This document shows positions 1-10,505 of a DNA stretch of 64,000 nucleotides, one piece after another. Under the pieces are notes generated by a model, which saw only the letters and a program-made list of their open reading frames with translations, did not search any database and was not told the DNA's origin. How positions within the stretch are numbered: the first letter of the stretch is position 1; the number at the start of each line of letters is the position of its first letter. A program made the translations under genes and the position numbers. The stretch lies in assembly GCA_947044405.1 (NCBI GenBank), contig CAMRHE010000657.1, positions 1-64,000 on the forward strand. The letters run 5' to 3'. The DNA is from Leptodactylus fallax. Taxonomy: Eukaryota > Chordata > Amphibia > Anura > Leptodactylidae.

Positions 1-2
1 GA

Positions 3-884
3 CGGACGTCTGGGCGGCGACTCAGGTGAGATGTTGAGACTTCGCAAAGGATCACTGGACGATGAAGACGGCTGGGTCAGACGATCTAGACGGACGGTGA
101 TCTGTTCCATGGCACGGGTCAGATGCTCCACTCGGGCCAGAAGGTCATCTCTGGAGTCTGCTAGTGTAGTCTGCGCAGTTTGGGCAGCAGGTGAGGTACC
201 CAGAGGTAGTGGCAGGACAACTGGAGCAATGCTTGTTGAGGGTCCAGGTGAGGGAGCACAGATGACTGGGCTCGGCTGGGGCTGCTCCTGTCCCAAGACC
301 TGGATGGCAAGGGCCTTGAAGTCAGCAAACGTGATGCTGGGATGTTGTGCAGCAAGCATTCGCAACTGACTCTGGAGCAATGTGGTACCTGCCCCTTCTA
401 TGAAGCGGTCAAGCAAGATTTTATCAGAGTCCACATTTTCACGTGGATCCACTTGCACCACAGCTCTGAACGCCTCTTGGAGGGATAAAGCATAGTCCCG
501 CAGGGTCTCACCAGGTAGTTGTCGTCTGGAAAAGAAGCGCATCTTTACCTCGGAGACAGATCGCACGTCAAAGTTCACCTGGAGTTTGTCCAGAATTTGC
601 CCAGGGGTTCTTTTGTCAGAGGCAGGCCAGGATTTGACCTCCCTATCTGCAGCACCCTCAAGCTGGCCCAGCAGGATCTGTATCTGCTGTTCTGTATTCA
701 GAGGATAGAACTGGAAGAGAGACAGCATCTTCTCACGAAAGTCCCTGAGGGTATGCGCCTCCCCTTTGTAGCGCGGCAGCCATGGTGCGCCAGGGTAAAA
801 TGGCATGGAGAATGGTAGGCTGCTCGCCATGGGCACTGCTGGATCACTAGAAACAGATGGCACAATGTCACTTTGCTCAGTCAT
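3..884 (-). CDS. Gag-like polyprotein of a Ty3/gypsy-type (PNMA-like) LTR retrotransposon, partial at the left edge
   Basis: An uninterrupted minus-strand frame begins at ATG 882-884 (MTEQSDIVPSV...) and stays open for 294 codons to the window edge, so the C-terminus is missing. The first ~80 residues are polar and Pro-rich. Around residues 45-85 there is a W-L-P-R-Y-K start and a Q-L-E-G-A-A segment typical of retrotransposon Gag. Residues ~119-139 carry RQLPGETLRDYALSLQEAF, the usual 'gE(s/t)l-dYa..L..af' signature of the Gag capsid N-lobe family. Residues ~245-270 look like a short amphipathic coiled coil, followed by a Ser-rich linker. No CCHC zinc knuckle is seen; it would lie beyond the edge. 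Gag would package element RNA in the cytoplasm. The lack of any stop suggests a fairly young copy. A domesticated PNMA-like host gene is the main alternative, but the adjacent LTR-like sequence favours a retrotransposon. Confidence 0.75.
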   Translation of the reverse strand, partial: MTEQSDIVPSVSSDPAVPMASSLPFSMPFYPGAPWLPRYKGEAHTLRDFREKMLSLFQFYPLNTEQQIQILLGQLEGAADREVKSWPASDKRTPGQILDKLQVNFDVRSVSEVKMRFFSRRQLPGETLRDYALSLQEAFRAVVQVDPRENVDSDKILLDRFIEGAGTTLLQSQLRMLAAQHPSITFADFKALAIQVLGQEQPQPSPVICAPSPGPSTSIAPVVLPLPLGTSPAAQTAQTTLADSRDDLLARVEHLTRAMEQITVRLDRLTQPSSSSSDPLRSLNISPESPPRRP

Positions 885-1848
885 GTTGTTTGCAGGTATG
901 ACTGAAATTAGGTCGCCGTCTCTTTAAGAAACTCAACTGCTTGCTGGCAGGGAATGGAGACTACAACTTGGAATGCTGTAGCTATTAACAGAGTCACTGT
1001 GATGCAGGCTGACGGTGTGCTCCCCCTCTTTAATGGTGGCACTCCCCACGGACACTGTACACGGAAAACACTCGCTGGGGCCGTGGGAGGACTGAAGACA
1101 AGGACAGGGAGGCACAGTACTCACCGACAGCAGCTGCAGCGTGGACCGGAGATCAGCGGTGCACAGCAGGGACGGTGATGCGGCACTGGGGAGTCAGAAA
1201 TGGCACCGGCACGTTCGCCTTTCACTTTCTTGTATGGGTGCGCTGGAGCATTGCGCTCAGCATTCTGGGCTCTCCTAAGATGGCGGCAGATGGGTCTCCT
1301 GTCCTCATGGGCAGTGCTAAAAATCTCCCGCACTTTTGCAAGGTACAGTTAACCCTTTGTGGGCATTCTTACACAGCGATGTGGCGCAGCAAACAAGTCC
1401 TGGGCGTTTTAACTCTTCCAGGGCTGTAACACACTGAGAGGACAGTCTTTAGGGCTTACTTCAGGGGTATAGGGCTCCCCCTCTTTGTGGCAAGCACTCT
1501 CAGGGAATAAACTTGATCTTAGCAAAGTCCACAATAAAGACCAATGCTCTGGAGACAATTTGGCGCACTTTTCGTGGCAACTTTCTCAAAATGGCACACA
1601 CCCGTATCCTGTTGGTGACGCCAGTTTTTCTTGCGGTGACCAGATGGAAGGTAACGCTGCAGTTGGGATTGCGGGGTGCAAACAGCGCAGACTTGTCACG
1701 GTCTCTGGGCACGAGGGCGCAGCGCTGGTGCTGTCCCACGTTACCACCACTGGTACCGGTGATGAGGGGGCTGCACAAATGTTGGTGGTGATTGTTCCCC
1801 CGGGGCGCTTCCCCTATACTGTGCCGACTGGTGGTGTTTGGGGCGCCC
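885..1848 (-). other. Probable retrotransposon 5' leader between LTR and Gag
   Basis: GC-rich sequence, unlike the AT-rich flanks, joins the Gag start to the LTR-like segment. Small open frames on both strands show no recognisable domain and I treat them as chance. Near 1840-1848 the minus strand reads GGGCGCCCCAAACACC, weakly like a tRNA-Lys-type primer binding site but lacking the expected TGG start. Confidence 0.35.
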
Positions 1849-2846
1849 TGATGTTGTCGGTGCAGAGTCAGACACAGAAACGGTTGTAAAGTTGAACTTT
1901 TACTTCCATGGGTGTGGAGGCACAAATGCTTAAACAGTTTCTTCAATACAAAACAACGGGGTACGCCTGGTGTCACAGCAAAGTCCTGGGGTGCAGGGTA
2001 GACTTGATGAAAGGTGTTCCTAGCCCCTTATACTTCAGTGTTACAGCCCTAAGGTGCGTCTGGGCTCCTATTTGGCTCATAGGAGGATGCCCACCATGAT
2101 ACTAGCACATAATATTCCCCACTCACGTTATGTGCTCCTGATAGCTCAGAGTTTCGGGGTGCAATATTCAGGGTGGCAGGATATTCCACAGGTCTGGCCT
2201 TGGCCCCTGGATCCTGTGATACTTGCTATGGAGCACGTGTTCCAGAATGTTCTCTCCACAGTCTCATGCTGACAAGATAATGATGCTTGACTTCCTTCAG
2301 GGCGATGGCTAGGCAGACAGGGGACAGGATCTTCTGAATAGCTGGAGTATGTCAGCTCTCCAACCTTCCTGGGCCTGTCTAGGACTTGAGATTCCTGCAC
2401 TAAACTCACTGCTTTCTTCACAGGACATCACACTTATCTCCTCACCTCCTCCTCCTAACACTCCACACTTCTAACTCCTCACACGCAGGACCTTCCTGCA
2501 GGGGTGTTACCATGGGGACCCAGTGATCAGCTGACTCCTCCCCTTTTCCCAGGCGATGTCCTCCCATTGGACATTTGGTTACTATTCAATCCTATGGGAG
2601 GTGTAATGCATGTGTGAGGCTCACTAGGTGGCACTGTGTTGTGTGAGACTCAGGACCCCCTGCTATGTCACACAGGCTATGAAGCAACAGGATATAATAC
2701 AATGACTACAGAGATCACCCTCAGCCCAGCCATAGCCAGCTCTGGGATGCCACACATATATTCACTTGTGTGCAGGGATGGGATTGTTGTGTCCTACCTT
2801 ACTTTTCCTCTTCACTGGACATATACAGAATAATATGTGTGTCACA
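1849..2846 (-). mobile_element. Putative 5' LTR of the Gag-bearing element
   Basis: On the minus strand the segment would begin TGTGACACAC (2846) and end ...CAACATCA (1849), giving TG...CA ends and ~1 kb length directly upstream of leader and Gag. Base composition drops to AT-rich host-like sequence right after 2846. No second LTR is in the window, so neither the ends nor a target duplication can be confirmed, and I see no clear AATAAA. Boundaries are inferred. Confidence 0.3.
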
Positions 2847-4384
2847 AAGTAACTAACTTTTCAAGACAATATTATTTTGTGATATTGTATCACAATGTGA
2901 TAACCTATTGTATATGTATGTATGTGCGGTAACTCAGTGGTTGCATTGTGAATTAGAAGGTGTCAAGGGGTTTTCTAGCATATCGCAATATTCCATTTGA
3001 ATTGGTTTGTAGATCCGCCTAGATATACCCCACATCTTCAGATCAAGTGTGTGCAGATCCTAGCTGCCAGAGCCTACATTTAAGAAAGCAAGTAGAAACT
3101 AGATGTGACAGTCATTTTATATAGAAGGTGAGCCCTCCATTACTCTGACAGTTCCTAGCCACAGTATATACAGTATATCTATACATTAGTTGCGGGTTAG
3201 AAGGATGCTGCCACTGTATTGACAATGTTACACCATGGCAGCTATAGCACCTCCTTAAGGCCATCTTATATACCCCACCATAGGCATTATAGCCTTAGAT
3301 CAGATCTACTCAGAATTGCATACTGCTCAAACTAAGTGGGCGCTGGAATTTGGACCCCGGGGATAACAGAGAGGAAATGACAGAGTATAAAGTGCATTAA
3401 AATGTATGTTATGTCCTGTGTAAATGCACACGGTATGTTCATAGTTACAATATCTGTAGTAGCTTTCTAAGATTTGCAGAATATTTGTTTCTCCTGTACA
3501 GTAAGTAATTCCTGGATATATTGTTTTACCCCCATTTGTTCCCTGATATCATTGTCTAATTCCGATCATGTTTTATTATACCTTTACATCTATTGTTTAC
3601 TAATAGAACATTTCTGTAATATATTGATACATTGTAGGATCTATTATAGAGAACATTGGGATTTTTTGTTACAATGTGTAGCAGTAGTGATTCCATAGAC
3701 TGAGAATTCAACGTTCACCATTTTATTACTTAGTTGATATCACATGAGATAATATATACAGTATGGGTTTTTGACTGTACTTTTAAAACAAAGCAGACGT
3801 AATAGTCATTTATTGTACAGAACTTTTTATACTGTATCTATGAAGTGACACTTTTTTTGCAATAGTAATGTAACGTGTTAGATTCGCTTATGACCGTGGG
3901 ACAGAAATCAGTAACAATGTTTAAGAACTGTCACCTGCAAGCATTGAGGCTGCCATTATGTGGGTATGGACCTATGTAGCAGTGCTGAATTTGTCATGTG
4001 ACATTTTCTTTTGCATACTTTGATACAAAACTTACCAGAACACTAGGGGCATTTTAACCAGGTCTTTTCGCCTGGCACCAATTATTGCCAAATGTAGCAA
4101 CACCCATAAAGGTGCCCGTATTAGACATGAGATAAATCAGCTGGAATGGGCAATTGTAGGCATTTCCGACAAACAGCTTTTAAAAAATTAGCATAAACGG
4201 TCTTTCACAGTTCAATGGTCGGTTGAAACAATATATGTACGACATTATTGGCCGAATTCCACCAGTTTTTAATGACCTGTTTGGCCAATTTATTCTAGCA
4301 TGGTGCTGGTGAGATTGTTTGTATGTATTGTACCATAGATCATCGATTGACTGCAATAAGGCTGATACTTATCTTGTGTATGTT
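2847..4384. other. AT-rich non-coding sequence
   Basis: No open frame of note and no recognisable element. Short runs such as TATATACAGTATATC occur but do not form an array. Confidence 0.6.
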
Positions 4385-5300
4385 TTAAAGGGATTGTTCA
4401 GCTGTTTTTTTTATTTATTATACTTAAGATAGATCAATAATATGAGATCACAGTGGGTCCTACACCTGCTGATCAGCTGTGTGATGGGGCCACAGCATTT
4501 GTGCGAGTGCTGTGACCTCTTCACTGTTTACATTGTATGCCATGTGTTTCATAGTGGGTGTGCAATGTAATTGCAGTCTCATCCCATAGAAATGATTGGT
4601 TCAAGGCTGTAATTACACTTCACGGCCACTATGAATCAAACAGCATGTGATGTAAACAGTGAAGGGGCCACGGCGCAGATGCAAGCATCACAACCTCTTT
4701 ACTGTTTACATTGCACGCCATCTGGTTTATAATGGCTATGTGATATAATTACAGTCTAATCCCATACAAGTGAATGAATCAAGGCTGTAATTACATTGCA
4801 TGGCCACTATGAATCAAACAGCATGTGATGTAAACAGTGAAAGGGAGACTGCACGCATCATGACCTCTACACTGTTTACACGGTATACCATTTGACTCAT
4901 AGTGGCCATGCAGTGTAATTACTGTCTCATCCCATAGAAGTGAATGGATCAAGGCTGTAAATACACTGCATTGCCACTATTAATTAAAGGGCATGTGATG
5001 TAAACAGTGAAGGAGTCATGGCTCCGATGCAAGCACCATGATCTCTTTACTGTTTACATTGCATGTCATCTGATTCATAGTGGCCCTGCAATGTAATACT
5101 GTCTCATCCCATAGAAGTGAATGGGTGAAGACTGCAATTACACCACGTGGCCACTATGAATCAAACAGCATGTGATGTAAACAGTGAAGGTGTCACGGCA
5201 CAGTCTCTTCACATAGCTGGTTGTGGGACCCCACTGATCTCTTATAAAGATGACCTGAAGATAATTAATCAATAAAAAAAGAGCTGAACAACCCCTTTAA
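4385..5300. mobile_element. T2-like MITE with internal tandem palindromic modules
   Basis: The left end is TTAAAGGGATTGTTCAGCTG and the right end, read inverted, is TTAAAGGGGTTGTTCAGCTC, so ~18 of 20 terminal bases match and a TTAA lies at each end. Inside, a ~185-bp module repeats about four times. Each module is itself an imperfect inverted repeat: one half has ACTGTTTACATTG..TTCATAGTGG, the other CCACTATGAATC..ATGTAAACAGT. There is no coding capacity. Termini fit the Xenopus T2 class (TTAAAGGRR, TTAA target) as I remember it; mobilising enzyme unknown here. Confidence 0.75.
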
Positions 5301-6267
5301 GACAATACAGTAGAATTACCTACAATTCTGATATCACAATGGGTGGTGCCAAATGACCAACACAACTTTCCTGCATTTAGAAACTCAGCACTGCTACGTC
5401 TCTATGTAAGATTATAGCTATCTGTCGACAGGAAGCTCATGACATTTCTTAGATGGTGACATATGTGTTGGCTCCAGCCACAAGATGGCGGCCTTCAGTG
5501 TATGTAACGGTCAGTATATTTTAATAATACTTGAATTAGATTTTAACCAATTACAAAGGGTCTTTCTGATGTTCTCGTCTTGTGCCTTTCTGTGTTTGCC
5601 TTGTTACGTCACATCTCAAACGTGTGAAATTGTTTAGTGTGAATTATATGTCATGTACACATACATATATACAGTGAATATTCCAGATTGTATACTTTGG
5701 TTATTTGTATACTACTGAAATTACTTTGGTTTTTAGCCAAGACCAGTTTGACACTAATCCCTTAACCAATGGCCGCCATATTGAATTTATTGTTCTTCAT
5801 TTTTTTTTTTATGCTCACTCACTGAAAGGGACATTGTCTAAAATGAATGTTCTATTAATATTGTGATTCAATGGACATTGTGATTTCTATGGCATAGGAA
5901 TAAAAGTGACCTATGTGATAGGTGGTTTCATTGGTTTATAGTACACCATTTTATTTTACTTTGGGGTAAAAATTCTATGCAATTTTGTGGCATGGTGTTT
6001 CTTCCAGTTGTAACTTTGTGCTTTCAACACAGATCCAAAGGACAAATAAAATTATTAACACAAGTGTGAATGACGATGGTTATTTTATCAATAGAAAAAA
6101 CGATGGTAAGTCATAAGAAGTCCACTGAGAATACTTGTATTCCCCATGAATTGACAACTCCGGAGCATATTTTCATATCATTCTGGGTAGTGCAGATACT
6201 CTGTTATTCCTCTTGGAAACATATGTATACATAGAAAGTGGATGGTTCCAGTTTGGGGCATGTCACT
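5301..6267. other. Non-coding sequence, no element recognised
   Basis: AT-rich sequence with isolated GC-rich words (for example ATGGCCGCCATATTG near 5768). No gene or clear repeat seen. Confidence 0.5.
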
Positions 6268-6625
6268 ATTAGAGATGAGCGCATCGGTAAGCCGGGTTTG
6301 TTACAAATTTTCCAAAAATTTTAGAGTAGGAGGAGGTCAAGATTTTTGGGGTTCACCACTCACAAATCATAAATATACTCTGACCCCAGAGGAGAATAAG
6401 CAGAGGTACAAGGGAGATGTAGGAAAAAAAAGATACTCACCTTCCTTAACATCTCCGTGGCTGGTCTTCTTTTCCAGCACCCGATCTTTAGCCATGGGTT
6501 CTTGAGGCCTCTTCTGGGCCACAGCACCAACGTGATCAGTGAGACCCAGGAGAAATGAGGAAAGGTGAGTATTAGTGTATTTTGTCTGCCCCGGGGCCTC
6601 TGCTTATTATACTTTTGAGTCTGCA
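6268..6625. repeat. Interspersed palindromic frog-type repeat (AGAGATGAGCG family)
   Basis: It starts TTAGAGATGAGCGCATCGG, the same word that borders the repeats at 21.8 kb. The two halves are inversely related: GATACTCACCTTCCTT on the left faces AGGAAAGGTGAGTATTAG on the right, and GAATAAGCAGAGG faces CCTCTGCTTATTATAC. Non-coding. Confidence 0.6.
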
Positions 6626-6917
6626 ACAGCAGCAATGTGCTGTTCATCTGTTATTCCTGCTGGAAATGCATGAATAAATTTGACACTACCTTTTCCAGTG
6701 TGAACAATAACATTGGTAGAACTGATTGGACAATGTCAGAATGTTGGGATGTTTCCCATTGACAAGAGGAACAGCAACAACCAGTTGTCTATTTATTCAC
6801 ACATTTCCAGTAGGAATAACAGAGAAACGGCAAGTCCCAGATGCTCCAGACATGTTATTTTATGGTAAAGTCACGTTTTTTCTAAAATCTTTGTCAGGAA
6901 AACAAATAGATCCCCTT

Positions 6918-7180
6918 TAGGCTAAGGGCTTACATAGAGAGCCACAGCAGAAAAAAAAAAAACGGACTTTCTGACTCTATTATACCTATATGGAAAATGC
7001 CAGAGTTTCTGCAGGTATAATTGACATGCTGTGATTTGCAAAAATGCAAGAGTTTTGTTTTGAAAACACAGCTTTGCCGCTGCACATTTTTTTCTACAAT
7101 GTGGGGATGGGATTAGCCAGAATCTCATCCACTTTTCAGGTGTTGTAAAACACCACCTTTTCGAATTGTGGGGCCCGGGC
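6918..7180. repeat. Interspersed repeat, 'grey' GC-poor MITE family related to 51.8 and 57.8 kb
   Basis: The phrase TATACCTATATGGAAAATGC, then AATTGACATGCTGTGATTT, then GTGGGGATGGGATT recurs with changes at 51800-52066 and 57780-58125. It has no coding capacity. Confidence 0.55.
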
Positions 7181-7393
7181 CTAAAAGGGGTTGTACGAGA
7201 AGAAGAAGAAGCCATATTATAACACCCCTTAAATCCTGGAAGCAATTAGCATACTGCTATTAAGAATGAGAAGGATCAGTAGATTGTGCCTGGGGAAAGC
7301 TTTGTGAGTTCATACAGGAAGGAGGAGGCTTACTGTATCTAGTCTTGGGTGTACATAGTGGGGAGATGGACAATGATGTCTAGGACAAGGTTT

Positions 7394-7886
7394 CAGTGAG
7401 GGAAATAAGACGTTTTTTGTAGTTGATGATGAGGTTTGCGCACATGTCAGGAGGAATTTTGGTCCACTCCTCTTTGCAGATCATCTCTAAATCATTAAGA
7501 TTTTCAGGCTGTCGCTTGGCAACTCGGAGCTTCAGTTCCCTCCTTAAGTTTTCTATGGGATTACGGTCTGGAGGCTAGCTAGGCCACTCCATGACCTTAA
7601 TGTGCTTCATTTTGAGCCACTCCTTTGTTGCCTTGGCTGTATGTTTTGGGTCATTGTCCTGCTGGAAGACCCAGCCACGACCCATTTTTAATGTCCAGGA
7701 GGAGGGAAGGAGGTTGTCACTCAGGATTTTACTGTACATGGCTCCATCCATTCTCCTATTGATGCGGTGAAGTAGTCCTGTGCCCTTAGCAGAGAAACTA
7801 ACCTACCCTTAAAATTATAGACTGTTATTTGTCAGTGGGCAAACTTACAAAATCAGCAAGGGATCAAATACTTATTTGCTTCACTG
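7394..7886 (-). mobile_element. Internally deleted Tc1/mariner element (DD34E type)
   Basis: The left end reads CAGTGAGGGAAATAAG and the right end, inverted, CAGTGAAGCAAATAAGTATT, the terminal repeat of a common fish/frog Tc1 family that ends '...AAATACTTATTT..CACTG'. A TA follows the right end (7887-7888). At ~490 bp it is a third of full length: the right TIR and a C-terminal transposase stretch remain, and the middle is gone. Confidence 0.75.
7436..7690 (-). pseudogene. Tc1 transposase, C-terminal catalytic fragment
   Basis: Minus-strand translation gives [20 protein letters not shown], then ...KVMEWPS, a stop, [14 protein letters not shown] and ...[18 protein letters not shown]. These are the second catalytic Asp region (QQD-N-DPKHT) and the third catalytic residue (NPIE) of a Tc1 transposase, with 34 residues between D and E (DD34E), counting the stop codon as one. 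The N-terminal DNA-binding domain and first catalytic Asp are missing. One in-frame stop interrupts the SQSPDLNP motif (here S-stop-PPDRNP), and W in NLW is replaced by R. The enzyme would have cut and pasted its own TIR-bounded element. This copy is dead. Confidence 0.85.
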
Positions 7887-7887
7887 T

Positions 7888-8264
7888 ATGTCTTGGAACA
7901 CAAATTATACAATGTAGAGACATCATACATCCTTATTTTCCTTACCTTTATATAGGTAAGGGTTAAGATAATAAGGATGATGGATTTTTTGCTCTAGGCG
8001 AGTTCCACACAACTACTTTAGCTGCGACACCGGCCACATAACCAACTGCAGCGCCCTCAGGTTGCAATGAAACTCCATTCACTTATGTTAGGGTGGCAGG
8101 GTGACACTGTTATCTTTGGTCATGCAACAGGAGTTGTGCCCAAAGTAGCCATGCCCATGTAGCCTAAATTGGACCTCATGCCGTTGCTATGAAATCTCAG
8201 GTTATACCACCCATTATTTTTACTTGGAATAAGTGTCACCTTCTTGTGCACAACTGATTTGAAC
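7888..8264. other. Non-coding sequence
   Basis: Contains a short inverted pair (CCTTATTTTCCTTACCTTTA / TAAGGGTTAAGATAATAAGG, 7930-7980) but no gene or recognised element. Confidence 0.45.
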
Positions 8265-8502
8265 TAAGGCTACATTCACATTGTACCGGAGTCTCTGTCA
8301 CAGTGTCCACCTGAAAAGTAGAGGACTTCTTCCTTCGCTGGTTTCAGTCTCAAGATGACGGACACTCAACGGACCCCATTATAGTCAATGGGGTACGTTG
8401 GACTTCATGTGTTACCACTATTTTAGCAGTCCACCGCTCCGTTGTTCTGGTCCTCTGATGGAACAATGTAGAGGCAACACTAGTGTGAACCTAGCGTAAT
8501 AC
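8265..8502. repeat. Interspersed repeat (GGCTACATTCACAT family)
   Basis: The ends are inversely related (AAGGCTACATTCACAT at the left, GTGTGAACCTAGCGT at the right) and the middle has ACGGACCCCATTATAGTCAA. Half-copies occur at 17218-17345 and near 27519-27600. Confidence 0.55.
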
Positions 8503-8603
8503 TGTTACAACAGTTTATTGTGGACCCAGGTTACCAACACTTACCAATACGCTCATGTGAAGCATGTCTAGGAGCCACTGCTCACGGCCATATTACTAAT
8601 ACT

Positions 8604-8667
8604 ACAGGTGCATCTCAATAATAATAATACTTTAAAGATATTCTAATTTATTGAGATGCACCTGTAT
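8604..8667. mobile_element. Minimal Tc1/mariner MITE consisting of little more than two TIRs
   Basis: ACAGGTGCATCTCAATA is followed after ~20 bases by AGATATTCTAATTTATTGAG and ATGCACCTGTA. The same termini bound the 376-bp element at 9000-9375, so this 64-bp copy appears to be a collapsed relative. Confidence 0.65.
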
Positions 8668-8999
8668 ATATGGTGTTTAATACCTCCCAAGTGTCTCTCT
8701 TTTGAAGGGACAGTCCCCACTTTTGTTTCAAGTGTGTTTGTTCCTTTCGCTCTTCATTTTCTGACTCTCCAACTCCGCAGAGACTGATCAATTGTCCTGA
8801 AGGTTCTGCGGCTTATTTTTTCAGTGTTAAGGACAATGGGAGGAATTTGACACTGATTTTTAAGGGGGAATCCACCACAAATTCAGCCCCAAATTCTGCC
8901 ATGTGGACGTTTCTTAAATGTCATTCTTTTTGATGTTGGAAATATCTGGTCCCTAACTACAGTATATAATAGGACATAATTTGGTGCATTTAGAGCTTA

Positions 9000-9375
9000 A
9001 AGGTGCATCTCAATAAATTAGAATATCTATGGAACTTTCATTCATTTCAGTAATTCAGTAATACAATCCATACTCAGCGTCTTCCATGATTGTGTGTCCT
9101 ACTGAACCAGACTGAGGGACCATTTAAAGGCTTAGGAAACCTTGGCAGGTGACACTGAATTTACAATACGGAACTTTTTTACAATATTCTAATTTTCTTA
9201 GATTTGGGTTTTCATTACCTGTAATCCATAATCAACATTTACAGAAATAAAACACTTGAAATAGAAGACTCTGTGTGTAAAGAATCTAGAAAATATAGGA
9301 GGTCACTTTTTTAATTTAATTACTGAAATAAATAAATGTTTCAAAGATATTCTAATTTATTGAGATGCAGCTGTA
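9000..9375. mobile_element. Tc1/mariner MITE (AGGTGCATCTCAATAAATTA termini)
   Basis: The left terminus AGGTGCATCTCAATAAATTA and right terminus TCTAATTTATTGAGATGCAG are inverted copies, with secondary inverted words (ACAATATTCTAATTTTC) inside. The interior has no transposase frame. TA-like bases flank the right end (GCTGTACA). Confidence 0.75.
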
Positions 9376-10199
9376 CATACAGTTATTGTCTGTGCTAATA
9401 TTTTAATAAAAACCTATTCAAGCATATAGATATGCAAAGCAATTTTAATCTTACACCCAGTAAACTATAAGGGCCCCTCTTTGGCATTCCAAAAAGTTGG
9501 GAGGTATGACGATTGCAAAGGGCCCATTCCATATTGTACTATTTGATCAAATTCGAACACATGTATTAGTGAGGTATTCTCCTGATGGCACCATATGGTG
9601 GCACACTGAGTGCCTATGGCATGTTTGTCCATGGTCCGGCTAGTCATATAGTGCATGTAAGGTCAGCATGACAGCCGCATCTCTACGAAGACTCCTCCAA
9701 TAACACAATGACAAGGAATAAACACAAACATAAAAGCAAAGAAAATATTTGTACGAACCATCAACATGTTATATTCTTACTGCTGTGTCTTCTATGTCAC
9801 AGTCCTTCAGGCGATGTGTCCTTATAATGGGATTTTAGCAGTTTAAGGAAGTAAGAAGTACACTGTGACTATACAAAGCCCTTCAGCTAAACAACTATTC
9901 AACAAACATGTTCTTCCCTTTTACTTGCCGTGAAAACGAATATTTATGTTCCTGTCTCCGCTGCCACTTTGAATTATTTTTAATCCTACTTTATGGGTTT
10001 AATGGAAGACTCAATGTGCAGGGCCTGATAGGGCAGTGCATGACATCCATCTTTCGTGCACCCCATTGCACTAGGCGCAGGGGTGGGATTCAGATGTTAA
10101 CAACTGGTTTCATGGGGAAGTAGGTGGGACATGGTGTCGGGGTGGTTGATTTTTTTTTTTAGGATGGGAGAGGAGAATGTTTTCAGGTCATGCCCAATT
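9376..10199. other. Non-coding sequence
   Basis: No gene or clear element seen. A homopolymer T run lies near 10150. Confidence 0.5.
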
Positions 10200-10505
10200 T
10201 TGGGACATCCCCTCCAACCAGCACAATGCCTCCTTCAGTGTCCCTATACAGTTTTAATGCCAACTCAGTGCCCGCACTGTTTAAAGCTCCCCTCCCTGCC
10301 CTTACACAGTGTTAAGGCCCCTTCAGTACCCCCGACACAGCATAATGCCCCCTTCAGTGCCCCCATAAGTTTTAATGCCCCCCTAAGAGTCTCCGCACTG
10401 TTTAATACTCCCTCCATGCCCCCTCAGTACGCCCACATAGGATAATGCTCCTCATTGCCTACATACAGTTTAATGTCCCACTCATTACCCCTACACATTT
10501 TAATC
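10200..10505. repeat. Degenerate minisatellite, ~30-40 bp units
   Basis: Repeats of the form 'CCCCCTTCAGTGCCCCCATA..GTTTTAATG' occur eight to nine times with variable unit length. Similar CCCC-rich/TAATG arrays occur at 15838-16095 and, inverted in sense, at 61599-61830. Confidence 0.6.

Noticed and set aside
1840..1848. tRNA-Lys primer binding site
   Set aside because: GGGCGCCCC resembles TGGCGCCC, but the required TGG is missing, so I do not list it as a site.
1500..1976. 158-codon minus frame and overlapping 134-codon plus frame
   Set aside because: They overlap each other across the leader/LTR junction, have no recognisable domain and do not continue the Gag frame.
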